Assembly: GCA_963807155.1 (NCBI GenBank)
Contig: CAWEAZ010000019.1
Location: 1-64,000, forward strand
DNA length: 64,000 nt
From: JACCZX01 sp963807155
GTDB lineage: Bacteria > Pseudomonadota > Gammaproteobacteria > Burkholderiales > Burkholderiaceae_F
Direction of reading: 5' to 3'
The translations under genes were made by a program, and so were the position numbers. Under the pieces are notes generated by a model. The model made no database searches. It was not told the origin of the DNA and saw nothing but the letters and a program-made list of their open reading frames with translations. Position 1 is the first letter of the stretch. The number at the start of each line of letters is the position of its first letter. Shown piece by piece: positions 46,754 to 56,764 of the stretch.

Positions 46754-47753
46754 ATGATCGATGCCGAGTTCGCTGCCGCTGTTTCTCGCACTGCGCTAAC
46801 CAACGTTGCGACCGAGTATCCGTACAAGCTTGACCAGGTGCTCGGCAGCGACGACGCGTTGAGCACCCCGCGCGCGCTGCATCCCGTCTTTTACGGCAGC
46901 TACGACTGGCATTCGTGCGTGCATATGCACTGGACGCTGGCCCGACTGCTGCGGCTTCATCCGCAGCACGCGCATGCGGATGCAGCGCGCCAGCATTTCG
47001 AGCATCGGCTCACTGCCGACAATGTGGTGCGGCGAGCTCGCCACACTTTCCGGTCCGCATCGAGCCTCGTTCGAGCGACCGTACGGATGGGGCTGGCTAC
47101 TGAAGCTGGCCGCGGAGCTGAACATCCTCGCAGCCGAAGATCGCACCACCGCCCGCTGGCATGACGAACTCGCGCCATTGGCGCAGGCATTCGCCGATCG
47201 CTTCATCGACTTTCTGCCGCGCGCGACGTATCCGATCCGCGGCGGCGCTCACAGCAACTCGGCGTTCGCATTGCTGCTTGCGCTCGATTATTGCGAAGCA
47301 GTGCAGCACAGAGCGCTGCACCAAATGATCGGCGAACGCGCGAACTCATGGTTCGGTCGCGATCGCCGCTACCCCGCCGAGTACGAACCGAGCGGCGACG
47401 ACTTTCTTTCAGGCGGCTTGGTGGAAGCCGCGTTAATGCGCCGCGTCGTCGACGGCTGCTCGTTCGCGGATTGGTGGGACCGGTTTCGGCCTAGCCGCGA
47501 CACGATCGGCACCTGGTTGCAGCCGGCAAGGGTCAGTGACGCAAGCGACCCGAAAATTGTTCATCTGCACGGACTCAACTTGTCGCGCGCGTGGTGCTGG
47601 CGACAACTCTTGCCTGAGCTCGACACGGAGCTAAAGGTGTTGGCCGAGGAATCGATCGAGCGGCATCTGGCAGCTTCGGTACAAGCCGCGACGCACGGTG
47701 CGTACGTCGGCACGCACTGGCTCGCGTCGTTTGCGGTGTTGGCGCTGACCTGA
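46754..47753 (+). CDS. DUF2891 family protein (frame broken once)
   Basis: The first frame (to about residue 90) has FYGSYDWHSCVHMHWTLARLL. After one extra base near 47028 the second frame continues GELATLSGPHRASFERPYGWGWLLKLAAEL and IRGGAHSNSAFALLLALDY, then ERANSWFGRDRRYPAEYEPSGDDFLS. The conserved YDWHSCVH, RPYGWGW and PSGxDFLSP-like motifs fit DUF2891, a family with an (alpha/alpha)6 barrel-like appearance. The corrected product is 332 residues. Its function is unknown; a carbohydrate-related hydrolase or isomerase has been suggested for similar folds, which is inference. Confidence 0.82.
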
Positions 47754-47754
47754 A

Positions 47755-47793
47755 ATAAAAACGGCGGCGTCCCTAGGGCACACCGCCGCTGGT
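47755..47793. terminator. Bidirectional hairpin terminator with nested palindrome
   Basis: CGGCGG (47762-47767) pairs with CCGCCG (47783-47788), and CCCTAGGG sits in the loop. On the minus strand the stem is followed by TTTTTATTT, so it can end the DUF3455 gene (stop at 47809). The + strand DUF2891 gene also ends just before it. Confidence 0.72.
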
Positions 47794-47808
47794 CGAGAAA
47801 CTAACTAC

Positions 47809-48345
47809 TTATTTATAGAAGACGTAATCGGCCTCGTACTTCACCTGGCGGCGCTGGCCAGCGCTCGAGGCTGCGCATGGCTCTTGCGGGGCCACACCGC
47901 CGACTGTGTTCAACCGCTGGATGTACGTGACGCCCTGCAGCGAGCCAGTGCCCGTCGCAGGCGCGGCTTGCACGAGTTGCAGCGGGATCGCGCCGGCGGT
48001 GGTGGCCGGAGCCGTCGCAAGCTGTTTGCCGGTGACCTTGCTGCCGTCGTTAGATTCCCAGGTCGGTCCAGCGTAGTACTTGCCGACCGCCTTCGTACGA
48101 TTCGCGTCCCATAGGGTGGCGGTAGGCGCCACGAACACCCACTCGAACGTGCCGGCAGCACCCTGCTTCTCGCGGCACTCGTACGTCAGCTCGCCGACGC
48201 CCACCGTCCGCATCGACATCTTGGTTCCCGCCGGTACGGCGATCGGCGCCGGAACGTCCGGAGCACTCGACATCGTCGGCATATACGAGCACCCGATCAG
48301 TGCGAACGGGGCGGCGGCCAGCGCAGCGTTGATTGAAAGTTTCAT
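47809..48345 (-). CDS. DUF3455 family lipoprotein
   Basis: A 178-residue protein. The leader ends in ALIGCSYMP, a lipobox, and the mature part has MRTVGVGELTYECREK, FEWVFVAPTATLWDANRTKAVGKYYAGPTWE and IPLQLVQAAPATGTGSLQGVTYIQRLNTVGG. These are hallmarks of DUF3455 (YECR, WxFxGPxAxL-like, HYAGPTWE). The family is widespread in bacteria and plants-associated fungi, with unknown role. It is terminated by the hairpin at 47755-47793. Confidence 0.87.
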   Translation of the reverse strand: MKLSINAALAAAPFALIGCSYMPTMSSAPDVPAPIAVPAGTKMSMRTVGVGELTYECREKQGAAGTFEWVFVAPTATLWDANRTKAVGKYYAGPTWESNDGSKVTGKQLATAPATTAGAIPLQLVQAAPATGTGSLQGVTYIQRLNTVGGVAPQEPCAASSAGQRRQVKYEADYVFYK

Positions 48346-48607
48346 TGCGAAGATCTCCTAGGTCGAGGTCCGGCGCCCAGTGCCGGGTTAGGACTCAGCA
48401 AAGGTAGCGCGCCCGCGATCGATCGCCGATACCGCGCGCCCGCACTTGTAATGAGCCGATCAGGCCGATACGGATGATGTGCCACTTTGGATGACCTCAA
48501 ATCAAGCCGCCGCACAATCACAAGTCGCCAGTTGCAACGCATAATTTCCATGGCCGCTCCGTAAGAAGCGTTGCCGGGACGCGACCAAGCGCACTCACGG
48601 AGATCCA

Positions 48608-49357
48608 ATGCGCCATTTGATTGCTGTTGCCGCCCTTGCCGCCACGATGCCCGCCGCCGAAGCCACGAACTGCCAGGCGATCAGCCCCAAGAACACCGTT
48701 GCGCTGGTGGAGCTGTACACGTCGCAAGGTTGCTCGAGTTGTCCACCTGCCGATCGCTGGTTGTCGCAGTTGCCGTCGCGCATCGACGCCAATCGAGCAA
48801 TTCCGCTGGCGCTGCACGTCGGCTACTGGGACTACATCGGCTGGAAAGATCCGTTCGCGAAACGCGAGTTCAACGATCGACAGTCGCAGCTCGCAACGTT
48901 GAACGGCAACCGGACCCGCTACACGCCTGGCGTCTTCGTGCAGGGGCGCGAGACGAACTGGTCGTCCGGCGCCTTCGATGCGCAACTCCGTGCGGTTAAT
49001 CAACGGCCCGCTGTGGCAACGATCAAGCTCGACAACGTCGAGACGCAAGGCGGCAAAGTCGGCGTGCGCGCTCATGCCGAGCTTGCAACTCCCAATTCAG
49101 CCAAGAATCCGCGTTTGGTCATCGCGCTCGTACAAAACGGAATCTCGACCAAGGTGACGGCCGGCGAAAACCGTGGCGAAACGCTGGCGAATGATCGCGT
49201 TACGCGCGCGTGGTCGGGACCGTTGCCGCTCGGAACGCGGACTGTCTGGCTGGAAGCACCCTCGACGGCGGCGCGCGATCTGGCGCTGGTCGCATTCGTT
49301 GAAGACGACACCGGCGTCTTGCAGGCATTGCAGCTACCGCTCGCCGCCTGCAGTTAG
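48608..49357 (+). CDS. DUF1223 thioredoxin-like secreted protein
   Basis: A 249-residue protein with a signal peptide (cleavage after AEA). The N-terminal thioredoxin-like region has VALVELYTSQGCSSCPPADRWLSQL, with a CxxC motif, and HVGYWDYIGWKDPFAKREF. The C-terminal part is beta-rich. These are the landmarks of DUF1223. The CxxC suggests disulfide redox work in the periplasm, but the family role is unknown. Its end overlaps the convergent dppF stop by four bases. Confidence 0.88.
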   Translation: MRHLIAVAALAATMPAAEATNCQAISPKNTVALVELYTSQGCSSCPPADRWLSQLPSRIDANRAIPLALHVGYWDYIGWKDPFAKREFNDRQSQLATLNGNRTRYTPGVFVQGRETNWSSGAFDAQLRAVNQRPAVATIKLDNVETQGGKVGVRAHAELATPNSAKNPRLVIALVQNGISTKVTAGENRGETLANDRVTRAWSGPLPLGTRTVWLEAPSTAARDLALVAFVEDDTGVLQALQLPLAACS

Positions 49358-50406
49358 ATTCGATTTTCCTCGACCGCATGGCAGGCAGCCTGCGTTTCGC
49401 CGCCTGCATGCCGATACAGCTTCAGTAACGGCACCTCGACGCGGCAGCGTTCATTTGCATGCGGACAACGCGGGTGGAACGTGCAGCCCGACGGCGGATT
49501 CAGCGGATTCGGCACCTCGCCCGCCACCGGCGTGCGGGCGCGGCCGCTCATTTCCAGATCGGGAATCGCATCGAGCAGCATGCGTGTGTACGGATGACGC
49601 GGCGTATTGAACAACGTGGTGCGCGCAGCGAGCTCAACGATCTTGCCGAGATACATCACGCCGACGCGATCGGAAATGTGATGCACGACAGCCAGATTGT
49701 GCGAGATAAAAAGGTACGTCAGCCCCATCTCACGCTGCAGTTCCTTCATCAAGTTCAACACCTGTGCCTGCACCGACACGTCGAGCGCCGACGTCGGTTC
49801 GTCGCACACCAGAAACTCGGGCTTCGTCGCTAGTGCGCGAGCAATCGACAGCCTCTGGCGCTGACCACCCGAGAACTGATGCGGATACTTTTCCTTGTCG
49901 GCCGGCGCCAGACGAACCTGCTGCAACAGCTCGTCAACACGCGCCCGGATCTGCGCCTTGTCATTCATCAAGCCGTGCGCCTTTAGCGGCTCGGCAATGA
50001 TGTCGGCGACGCGCCAGCGGGGGTTCAGGCTCGCGTACGGGTCTTGAAAAATCATCTGCAGCTTCTGCCGCAGCGGACGTCCACGCTGCGAATTCATCTC
50101 GCGCAGATCGCGGCCGAAAAATTCAACATGGCCTTTGGTCGGGACGTACAGCCCCACCAGCAGACGCGCCACCGTCGACTTGCCGCAACCCGATTCGCCG
50201 ACCAGCGACAAGGTTTCGCCACGTTTGATGTCGAAGCTGACGCCGTCGACCGCATGCAAGATCGCGCGCTTCTTGTTTTCGAGCACACGATTGAGCCACG
50301 GCGGCGAGACATCGAAGTATTTCGCCAGGCCCACTGCGTGCACGATGACATCCGAACCGAATGACTTCGGAGTCGCTACGGCGTCTTCGCGCAAGACAGC
50401 ACTCAT
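49354..50406 (-). CDS. dppF: Dipeptide/oligopeptide ABC transporter ATPase DppF
   Basis: A 350-residue ABC ATPase. Walker A SLVGESGCGKSTVARLL, signature FSGGQRQRLSIARAL, Walker B FLVCDEPTSALDVS, and the C-terminal oligopeptide-transporter extension CTFHPRCPHANERC, typical of DppF/OppF. It is the last gene of the minus-strand operon and pairs with DppD to power import. The start at 50406 follows a 70-base gap after dppD. Confidence 0.93.
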   Translation of the reverse strand: MSAVLREDAVATPKSFGSDVIVHAVGLAKYFDVSPPWLNRVLENKKRAILHAVDGVSFDIKRGETLSLVGESGCGKSTVARLLVGLYVPTKGHVEFFGRDLREMNSQRGRPLRQKLQMIFQDPYASLNPRWRVADIIAEPLKAHGLMNDKAQIRARVDELLQQVRLAPADKEKYPHQFSGGQRQRLSIARALATKPEFLVCDEPTSALDVSVQAQVLNLMKELQREMGLTYLFISHNLAVVHHISDRVGVMYLGKIVELAARTTLFNTPRHPYTRMLLDAIPDLEMSGRARTPVAGEVPNPLNPPSGCTFHPRCPHANERCRVEVPLLKLYRHAGGETQAACHAVEENRI

Positions 50407-50479
50407 TGGTGCACCCTTCGCGCTGCGCGCTGTCCCGCCAAGCGGGAGCGAGCTTCCTTCGGAGCGGCCGGGCGGAGGC

Positions 50480-51505
50480 TCATGCCGCGACCCTGCCCCG
50501 CGTCACATCGTGTAACCAGCATGCCGCCATCGATGTTCCTGCGGGCAACAGATCCGGCCGCTCGCGCGGGCACCGTTCAAATGCGTGCACGCAGCGTGGA
50601 TGGAAGGCACAGCCGCTCGGAATCGCGGTCAGTCGAGGCATCGAACCGTTGATCTGTGTCAGACGTTCGGTTTCGTGACCGAACGTCGGAATCGATCCCA
50701 TCAACCCAACGGTGTACGGATGCTGCGGGCGATGAATCACATCGGACACTGGCCCGATCTCGGCAATGCGGCCGGCGTACATCACCGCGACGCGGTCTGC
50801 GGTTTCAGCAATGACGCCCATGTCGTGCGTGATCAGCATCACGGCGGTGCCGTGGTCGCGACACAGTTTCTTAAGCAACGAAATGATTTGCGCCTGAATC
50901 GAAACATCCAGCGCCGTGGTCGGCTCGTCGGCGATGATCAGCTTCGGCTCGGCGGCCAGCGCCAACGCAATCACGACCCGCTGCCGCATCCCGCCCGAGA
51001 ACTGATGCGGGTAGGCATCGATGCGGCGCTCGGGTGCGGGTATGCCCGTCGATGCGAGTAACTCGATCGCACGCACGCGCGCCTTGCTCGACGACATGTT
51101 GAGGTGCGTCGTGATCGTCTCGATCAACTGGTCACCCACCGTGTAGAGCGGATTCAACGAGGTCAGCGGGTCTTGAAAGATCGCACCGATCTCGCGGCCG
51201 CGAACCTTGCGCATCTCGTCGTACGGCAGCGTGTCGATACGACGCCCAACCAGGCGAACTTCGCCCGCGGCAACGCGACCCGGCGGTTCGAGCAGCCCGA
51301 TGATTGCGGCGCCGGTCAGCGATTTGCCCGCGCCCGATTCGCCCACGACCCCCAAGACTTCGCCAGGTGCGATCGAAAACGAAATGTCGTCAACTGCCAC
51401 CAGCGTTCCGCGCCGAGTCGGAAACTCGATACGCAAATGGCGGACCTCGAGCAACGGCGCAGACGATGACACGGTCGAAGGCAGGGCGGCCGCGGTCATC
51501 GTCAT
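50480..51505 (-). CDS. dppD: Dipeptide/oligopeptide ABC transporter ATPase DppD
   Basis: A 341-residue ABC ATPase with Walker A GVVGESGAGKSLTGAAI, signature FSGGMRQRVVIALAL, Walker B LIIADEPTTALDVS and the C-terminal CAFHPRCVHAFERC extension. With DppF it energises the permeases DppB and DppC. It lies downstream of the small lipoprotein gene by 28 bases. Start ATG at 51505 or 51499 (MTAA). Confidence 0.92.
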   Translation of the reverse strand: MTMTAAALPSTVSSSAPLLEVRHLRIEFPTRRGTLVAVDDISFSIAPGEVLGVVGESGAGKSLTGAAIIGLLEPPGRVAAGEVRLVGRRIDTLPYDEMRKVRGREIGAIFQDPLTSLNPLYTVGDQLIETITTHLNMSSSKARVRAIELLASTGIPAPERRIDAYPHQFSGGMRQRVVIALALAAEPKLIIADEPTTALDVSIQAQIISLLKKLCRDHGTAVMLITHDMGVIAETADRVAVMYAGRIAEIGPVSDVIHRPQHPYTVGLMGSIPTFGHETERLTQINGSMPRLTAIPSGCAFHPRCVHAFERCPRERPDLLPAGTSMAACWLHDVTRGRVAA

Positions 51506-51533
51506 CGCACGGCCGCTGTGGGCAGTCGCTTGG

Positions 51534-51899
51534 CTAGGCAGTGCAGCCGGCGATCGGCTCTGCGTAGTCGACCTTGGGCTCGAAGTCCTGCTGAACCGGA
51601 TTTTGCTTCACGGCCTTCAGGTAATAGCGCATGCACGGTTTGACGTCGAGCGTCAGGGCGCGAGTTTCACCGTATGCGAACCCCGGCGCCGCAGGCCCCT
51701 GGACGCGGATGACTTTCTTGCCCGGTTCGACCATCACGGGGTTGCGCGTGTCACTGCGCCCATCGACATCCAGCACAATTACCGAGTAACTATTCATCTC
51801 GGCTTTGAAATAGCGATTGCCGTCGATGTAAGAGAACGGCGTCGTTGCACAACCGGCCAACGCAAATAGTGCAATTGCACTTGCGAGCTTTGTCTTCAT
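51534..51899 (-). CDS. Small lipoprotein within the peptide-transport operon
   Basis: 121 residues. The leader ends in ALAGCATTP (lipobox). The mature part has FSYIDGNRYFKAEMNSYSVIVLDVDGRSDTRNP and RALTLDVKPCMRYYLKAVKQNPVQQDFEPKVDY, here only partly given as landmarks; two Cys near the C-terminus may pair. Similar small lipoproteins carry a beta-sandwich like fold (W/Y-x-A-x-K...P). The GGAGGTGC before ATG 51899 is a good site. Its place between dppC and dppD suggests it is co-expressed, but no transport role is known. Confidence 0.68.
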   Translation of the reverse strand: MKTKLASAIALFALAGCATTPFSYIDGNRYFKAEMNSYSVIVLDVDGRSDTRNPVMVEPGKKVIRVQGPAAPGFAYGETRALTLDVKPCMRYYLKAVKQNPVQQDFEPKVDYAEPIAGCTA

Positions 51900-51920
51900 A
51901 AGCACCTCCAGAAAAACCGT

Positions 51921-52902
51921 CTATCTCAGCTTGGGATTGAGTGCGTCGCGCAGCCAATCACCCAGCAGATTGACGGAAAGTACGAGCAATACCAGGGCCG
52001 CTCCGGGGAATATTGTGATCCACCATTCGCCGGAAAACAAAAACTCATTGCCGATGCGAATCAACGTTCCTAACGATGGCGTCGTCGGCGGGACGCCAAC
52101 GCCGAGAAATGACAGCGTCGCCTCGGTGATGATCGCAGTGGCGATATGCACCGTCGCCAACACCAGCACCGGGCCCATCACGTTCGGCAAGACATGGCGC
52201 GCCATGATTGCCAGCGGCGACACCCCGATCACACGCGCCGCCTGCACGTACTCCTTGTTCTTCTCTACCAGCGTGGAGCCGCGCACTGTGCGCGCGTACT
52301 GCACCCAGCCCGACAGAGCAATCGCGAGAATCAGCACGCCGAATGCAAGCTCGCTATGCGCGTCGCGCGGCAGCGCCGCGCGTGCGACGCCATCGATCAG
52401 CAATGCCGTCAGGATCGCGGGAAACGACAGCATCACATCGCACACTCGCATGATGAATGCATCAAGCCGGCCGCCGATGTAACCCGACAGCAGCCCCAGG
52501 CCGACGCCCAGCACGACCGACAACGCGACCGATGCCAACCCGATCGCCAGCGACACCTGCATGCCGAACAGGATCGCGGAAAAAATATCGCGGCCCTGAT
52601 CGTCGGTGCCAAGCCAGAAATTTGGGTTGCTGCCAGCTTCCCACATCGGGGGCAGCGACGCATCGAGCAGATTCAGCGTGGCCAGATCAAACGGGTTGTG
52701 CGGCGCCACCCATCTCGCAAATACCGCTGAAAAGATCAAGAACGAACGCCACCACCGCCGCAGTGATCGCCACCGGTGAATTGCGGAAGCTGTAGGCGAC
52801 GTCGCTGTCCCACAGGCGACCGGCAGCGTTCATCGGAACCACCGATCCCTGATCGGTGATCACCGGAACGTTAGGGTTAGCCGCTACTGCGTCAGTGTCC
52901 AT
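51921..52902 (-). CDS. dppC: Dipeptide ABC transporter permease DppC (frame broken once)
   Basis: A ~326-residue permease. The N-terminal part (ITAAVVAFVL) is in one frame and the rest (LIFSAVFARWVAPHNP, then DQGRDIFSAILFGMQVSLAIG) in the next. One extra base at 52738-52739 explains the break. The permease EAA loop YVQAARVIGVSPLAIMARHVLPN is intact and the last segment ends in RDALNPKLR. The ATG at 52902 is the likely start. It pairs with DppB. Confidence 0.9.
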
Positions 52903-52933
52903 CCTGATCGCCCGCCAATCACCGGTAGCCGGA

Positions 52934-54523
52934 TTACGGCTGTTTGATCGAGACCCATTTGATGAACATATAGTTGTCCGCCAACTGGACCAGATCAATG
53001 TTGCGCTTCATCGCCCACGCCAAAGCCTGCTGATGCAATGGAATGTGGCCGACGTCGTCCTGATGAATCTTCATCGCATCGGCGATCATCGCGTTGCGCT
53101 TTTTGATGTCGGTCTCGGTCGCAATCGCCTTCGTCAACTGATCGATCTTCGAATTGCTGTAACTGCCCAGATTGAACTGACCCTGGCCGCCCTCGCCGGG
53201 AGTCGCCATCAGCGCAAATAACGGGTTGTGCGAGTCGTAGCTGCCGGGCGTCCAGCCGAGCAGATAGAAAGACGTGTTGCGTGACAGGATCTTCGGAAAA
53301 TACGTGCCCTTGGTTTCTGCCGCCAGGTTCACCTTGACACCGGTCTTCGCCAGCATCGCAGCTATCGCCTTGCAGATCTCTTCATCGTTGACGTAACGGT
53401 CGTTCGGGCAGTTCATTCCCACTTCGAAGCCCTGTGGATAGCCGGCTTCCGCGAGCAGCTTCTTCGAAGCTTCCGGATCGAACGGCAGCCGCTTGTTCAA
53501 ATCAGGCACGAAGCCGTTGATGCCCGGCGCGATCATCAGTCCCGTCGGCGCCGACGCGCCGCGCATCACCGTTTTCTGAATCGCGTTGACGTCGATCGCC
53601 TGGTAGAACGCCTGCCGCACTCGCTTGTCCTTAAATGGGTTCTTGCCCTTGACGTTCGATTGCAGCAGTTCGTTGCGCGACTGATCCATGCCGAGAAAGA
53701 TCGTCCGCAGCTCAGGCGCCTGCATCACTTTCAGATTCTTGTCGGCCGAAATGCGAACGATGTCCTGCACCGGCACCGGCTCCATCATGTCGATCTCGCC
53801 CGAAAGCAGCGCAGCGACCCGCGTCGAGTTGTTGCCGATCGGCGTGAAGATCACTTCCTGCACGTTGCCTTCGATCTTGCCCCAGTAGCCCGCGTTTCGC
53901 TGCAACGTCGTGCGTATGTTGGGGTCGCGCGAGCGGAGGCGGTACGGTCCGGTGCCATTGGCCTGGAACGATGCGGTGTTCTCGGTACCCTTCCGCTTAT
54001 CGACCGGCTGTACGGCCTTGTTCTTTTCGCACCAGCTCTTCGACATGATGTACCAGTTGGTGATCACGTCCGGCAGAATCGGAAACGGCTCGGTCGTAAT
54101 GATGTCGATCGCATGGTCATCGATCTTGCGGATTTCCTTGATCTGACCAACGTAGGTCTTGACGTCGGAGCCTTCGCCCTTGCCACGGTTGTACGAAAAG
54201 ATCACGTCATCGGCGGTGAACGGCGTGCCGTCGTGAAATAGCACTCCCTTGCGTAGATTGAAGCGCCACACGGTCGGTGCCGTCTGCTTCCAATCGGTGG
54301 CGAGCAGCGGGACGACCTCGAGCTTCTTGCCGCGCCCGATCAGTGGCTCATAAACGTTGCCGGTAAATGCCAGCTGGAACGACTCATTCAGCGAGTGCGG
54401 ATCCATCGACAGCGCATCGCCCTGATTTGCAAACTTGAGCGTCTGCGCTTGCGCCACCAAAGTTGCAAGCGCGAGCGCCGCGCCGACAGCGGTAATCTTG
54501 ATATGGGGATGCGGTGTCTTCAT
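52934..54523 (-). CDS. Peptide ABC transporter substrate-binding protein
   Basis: A 529-residue periplasmic binding protein with a signal peptide (to AQA). Residues ~28-480 match the SBP_bac_5 fold: LKFANQGDALSMDPHSLNES, VVPLLATDWKQTAPTVWRFNLRKGVLFHDGTPFTADDV, shown as landmarks, and NPFKDKRVRQAFYQAIDVNAIQ. It is related to, but distinct from, the binding protein at 56817-58390 in the same operon. GAGGAA precedes ATG 54523. It lies 31 bases before dppC. Confidence 0.92.
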   Translation of the reverse strand: MKTPHPHIKITAVGAALALATLVAQAQTLKFANQGDALSMDPHSLNESFQLAFTGNVYEPLIGRGKKLEVVPLLATDWKQTAPTVWRFNLRKGVLFHDGTPFTADDVIFSYNRGKGEGSDVKTYVGQIKEIRKIDDHAIDIITTEPFPILPDVITNWYIMSKSWCEKNKAVQPVDKRKGTENTASFQANGTGPYRLRSRDPNIRTTLQRNAGYWGKIEGNVQEVIFTPIGNNSTRVAALLSGEIDMMEPVPVQDIVRISADKNLKVMQAPELRTIFLGMDQSRNELLQSNVKGKNPFKDKRVRQAFYQAIDVNAIQKTVMRGASAPTGLMIAPGINGFVPDLNKRLPFDPEASKKLLAEAGYPQGFEVGMNCPNDRYVNDEEICKAIAAMLAKTGVKVNLAAETKGTYFPKILSRNTSFYLLGWTPGSYDSHNPLFALMATPGEGGQGQFNLGSYSNSKIDQLTKAIATETDIKKRNAMIADAMKIHQDDVGHIPLHQQALAWAMKRNIDLVQLADNYMFIKWVSIKQP

Positions 54524-54539
54524 TGCGCTTCCTCGATGG

Positions 54540-55754
54540 TCAATGCTCTGAAAGGGGCATTCTGCGCTCAGCGAGCGCCGAGAAAAAAGCGGCGCCGAGC
54601 GGAATGACGGCGTCGTTGAAGTCGTATCGACTGTTGTGCAGGAAGCAGTTGGATGGGCCGCCGCCTTGACCCAGCCGCAGATAGCACCCGGGCTTGACCT
54701 GCAGCATGAACGAAAAGTCCTCGGCGCCCATGCTGGGGGCGAGGTTGCGGACCACGTTGTCCTCGCCCACCAGCTCGGCGGCGACGTCGCCGGCGAAGCG
54801 TGCCTGCACCGCATGATTGATCGTCGCCGGATAGATGCGCTCGTAGACGACTTGCGCTTCGGCACCAAAGGCGCGGGCGATCGATTCGACGAGCTCGGTA
54901 ATGCGACGCTCGACCATCTCCTGCGTGTCGATCTTCGACGTGCGCACGGTGCCGGTGAGCTTGGCTTCGCGCGGCACGACCGAGAAGGCACCGGAGCTGC
55001 CGGCCTGCAGCGAGCACAAGCTGATCACTGCATTGTCCACCGGCGCTACGTTGCGCGACACGATTGTCTGCGCGGCAGTGATGATGTGCGCTGCCACCAC
55101 GACCGGATCGACCGTCAAGTGCGGATGCGCACCGTGGCCGCCCTTGCCGCAGATCGTGATTTCGATGCGATCCGCCGACGACATCATCGGCCCGTAGTTA
55201 AGCCCGATCTGACCTGCCGGCAGAGGCGGCCAGTTGTGCATCGCGTAGACCTCTTCGGCAGGAAAGCGCTCGAACAGGCCGTCGTCGATCATCGCCTTCG
55301 CGCCCGCGTACCCCTCTTCGCCGGGTTGAAAGATCAGATACACGGTGCCGTCGAACTTACGCGTGCGCGACAGATACTGCGCAGCGCCGACCAGCATCGT
55401 CGTGTGCCCATCGTGGCCACACCCGTGCATCAACCCCGTTTTGGTTGAGACGTGCGCGAATTCGTTCTCTTCGAGCATCGGTAGCGCGTCCATGTCGGCG
55501 CGCAGCGCGATTGATCGTCCGGAGCCGTTCTTTTGACCTTGAATAACACCGACCACGCCGGTCTTGCCGATCCCGGTGTGCACTTCAATGCCGAACTCGC
55601 GCATGCGCTCTGCCACCAAGGCAGACGTACGGTGCTCTTCGAAACCGATTTCGGGGTTTGCGTGCAAATCGCGCCGCAGGGCTGTCAGCCCTTCGTGGTG
55701 CGGAAAAATGGCGGCGAGCGGGCCGCGCAGCGCCAGTCCCAGATAGGTTCCCAT
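54540..55754 (-). CDS. M20D amidohydrolase in the peptide operon
   Basis: A ~404-residue hydrolase with M20D motifs ALRADMDALPMLEEN, MHGCGHDGHTTMLVGAA, FQPGEEGYAGAKAM and HNWPPLPAGQ, plus SMGAEDFSFML near the end. It has no signal peptide and should work in the cytoplasm on imported N-acyl or dipeptide substrates. It starts at ATG 55754 five bases after the dppB stop; a TTG at 55763 overlaps dppB. Its position between permease and binding protein suggests it processes the transported substrate. Confidence 0.9.
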   Translation of the reverse strand: MGTYLGLALRGPLAAIFPHHEGLTALRRDLHANPEIGFEEHRTSALVAERMREFGIEVHTGIGKTGVVGVIQGQKNGSGRSIALRADMDALPMLEENEFAHVSTKTGLMHGCGHDGHTTMLVGAAQYLSRTRKFDGTVYLIFQPGEEGYAGAKAMIDDGLFERFPAEEVYAMHNWPPLPAGQIGLNYGPMMSSADRIEITICGKGGHGAHPHLTVDPVVVAAHIITAAQTIVSRNVAPVDNAVISLCSLQAGSSGAFSVVPREAKLTGTVRTSKIDTQEMVERRITELVESIARAFGAEAQVVYERIYPATINHAVQARFAGDVAAELVGEDNVVRNLAPSMGAEDFSFMLQVKPGCYLRLGQGGGPSNCFLHNSRYDFNDAVIPLGAAFFSALAERRMPLSEH

Positions 55755-55759
55755 CGTGC

Positions 55760-56743
55760 TCAATGTGCCGCTGCGGTGCGGTCAATGCGCAACCGCGGGT
55801 CAACAGCAAAGTACAGCAAATCGACGATTAGATTGATCAGCACGAACACCAATGCGATCAGACACAGATAGGCGGCCATCACCGGTATGTCGGCGAATTG
55901 CACCGACTGAATGAAAAGCAGTCCCATGCCGGGCCACTGGAATACCGTCTCGGTGACGATCGCAAACGCAATGATTCCGCCCAGTTGCAACCCGGTGATC
56001 GTGATGACCGGAACCAGCGTGTTCTTCAGTGCGTGACCAAAGTGCACCGCACGATCCGTCAAGCCGCGAGCACGTGCAAACTTGATGTAGTCGGTGCGCA
56101 GCACCTCCATCATCTCGGACCGAACCAGACGCATGATCAGTGTCAGCTGGAACAGGCACAGCGTGATTGCCGGCAGGATCAAGTGTTTCCAGCCGGTCGT
56201 CGTCAGTAAGCCGGTACTCCACCAGCCAAGCTGCACGGTATCGCCGCGCCCGTAGGACGGCAGCACACCCAGCATCACCGCGAATACGAGGATCAGCAGG
56301 ATCCCGATCAGGAAAGTCGGCAACGAGATTCCCACCAGTGACACCGCGAGCAGAAAATGCGAGAACCACGAATCTTTCCGTAGCGCTGTGTAAACGCCCA
56401 TCGGAATACCAACCACGATCGCGATCAACGCCGCCGCGAATGCGAGCTCGAGCGTTGCGGGTAAACGTTCCTTGATCAATGTTGACACGGCTCGGCCCTG
56501 CCGCAGGCTGATGCCGAAATCGCCCTGTATCGCGTTGCCGATGAAATGGCCGAATTGCACATAGAACGGCTGATCGAGGCCTAAATCCCCGCGCAACCGA
56601 GTGCGGTCCTCGGGCGTCGCGTCCTGTCCGAGCATCTGCGAGACCGGATCACCGACATATTGAAACAGCAAAAAGGCGATCAGCGCCACGACCAACATGA
56701 CGAGAATCGCCTGCAACAGGCGGCGAACGATGAAGGCAGCCAT
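55760..56743 (-). CDS. dppB: Dipeptide ABC transporter permease DppB
   Basis: A 327-residue permease with six membrane segments, an N-terminal MAAFIVRRLLQAILVMLVV, the EAA loop TDYIKFARARGLTDRAVHFGHALKNTL and a conserved DPRLR near the end. It is preceded by a strong terminator (56765-56797) on the same strand, so dppB and the first binding protein gene may be differently expressed. Confidence 0.93.
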   Translation of the reverse strand: MAAFIVRRLLQAILVMLVVALIAFLLFQYVGDPVSQMLGQDATPEDRTRLRGDLGLDQPFYVQFGHFIGNAIQGDFGISLRQGRAVSTLIKERLPATLELAFAAALIAIVVGIPMGVYTALRKDSWFSHFLLAVSLVGISLPTFLIGILLILVFAVMLGVLPSYGRGDTVQLGWWSTGLLTTTGWKHLILPAITLCLFQLTLIMRLVRSEMMEVLRTDYIKFARARGLTDRAVHFGHALKNTLVPVITITGLQLGGIIAFAIVTETVFQWPGMGLLFIQSVQFADIPVMAAYLCLIALVFVLINLIVDLLYFAVDPRLRIDRTAAAH

Positions 56744-56764
56744 GGACCGATATTAGAGCAGGGC

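Noticed and set aside
54524..54991. 156-residue N-terminal extension of the peptide-binding protein
   Set aside because: It is Ser/Arg-rich, overlaps the M20D gene, and the signal peptide with a ribosome site begins at 54523.
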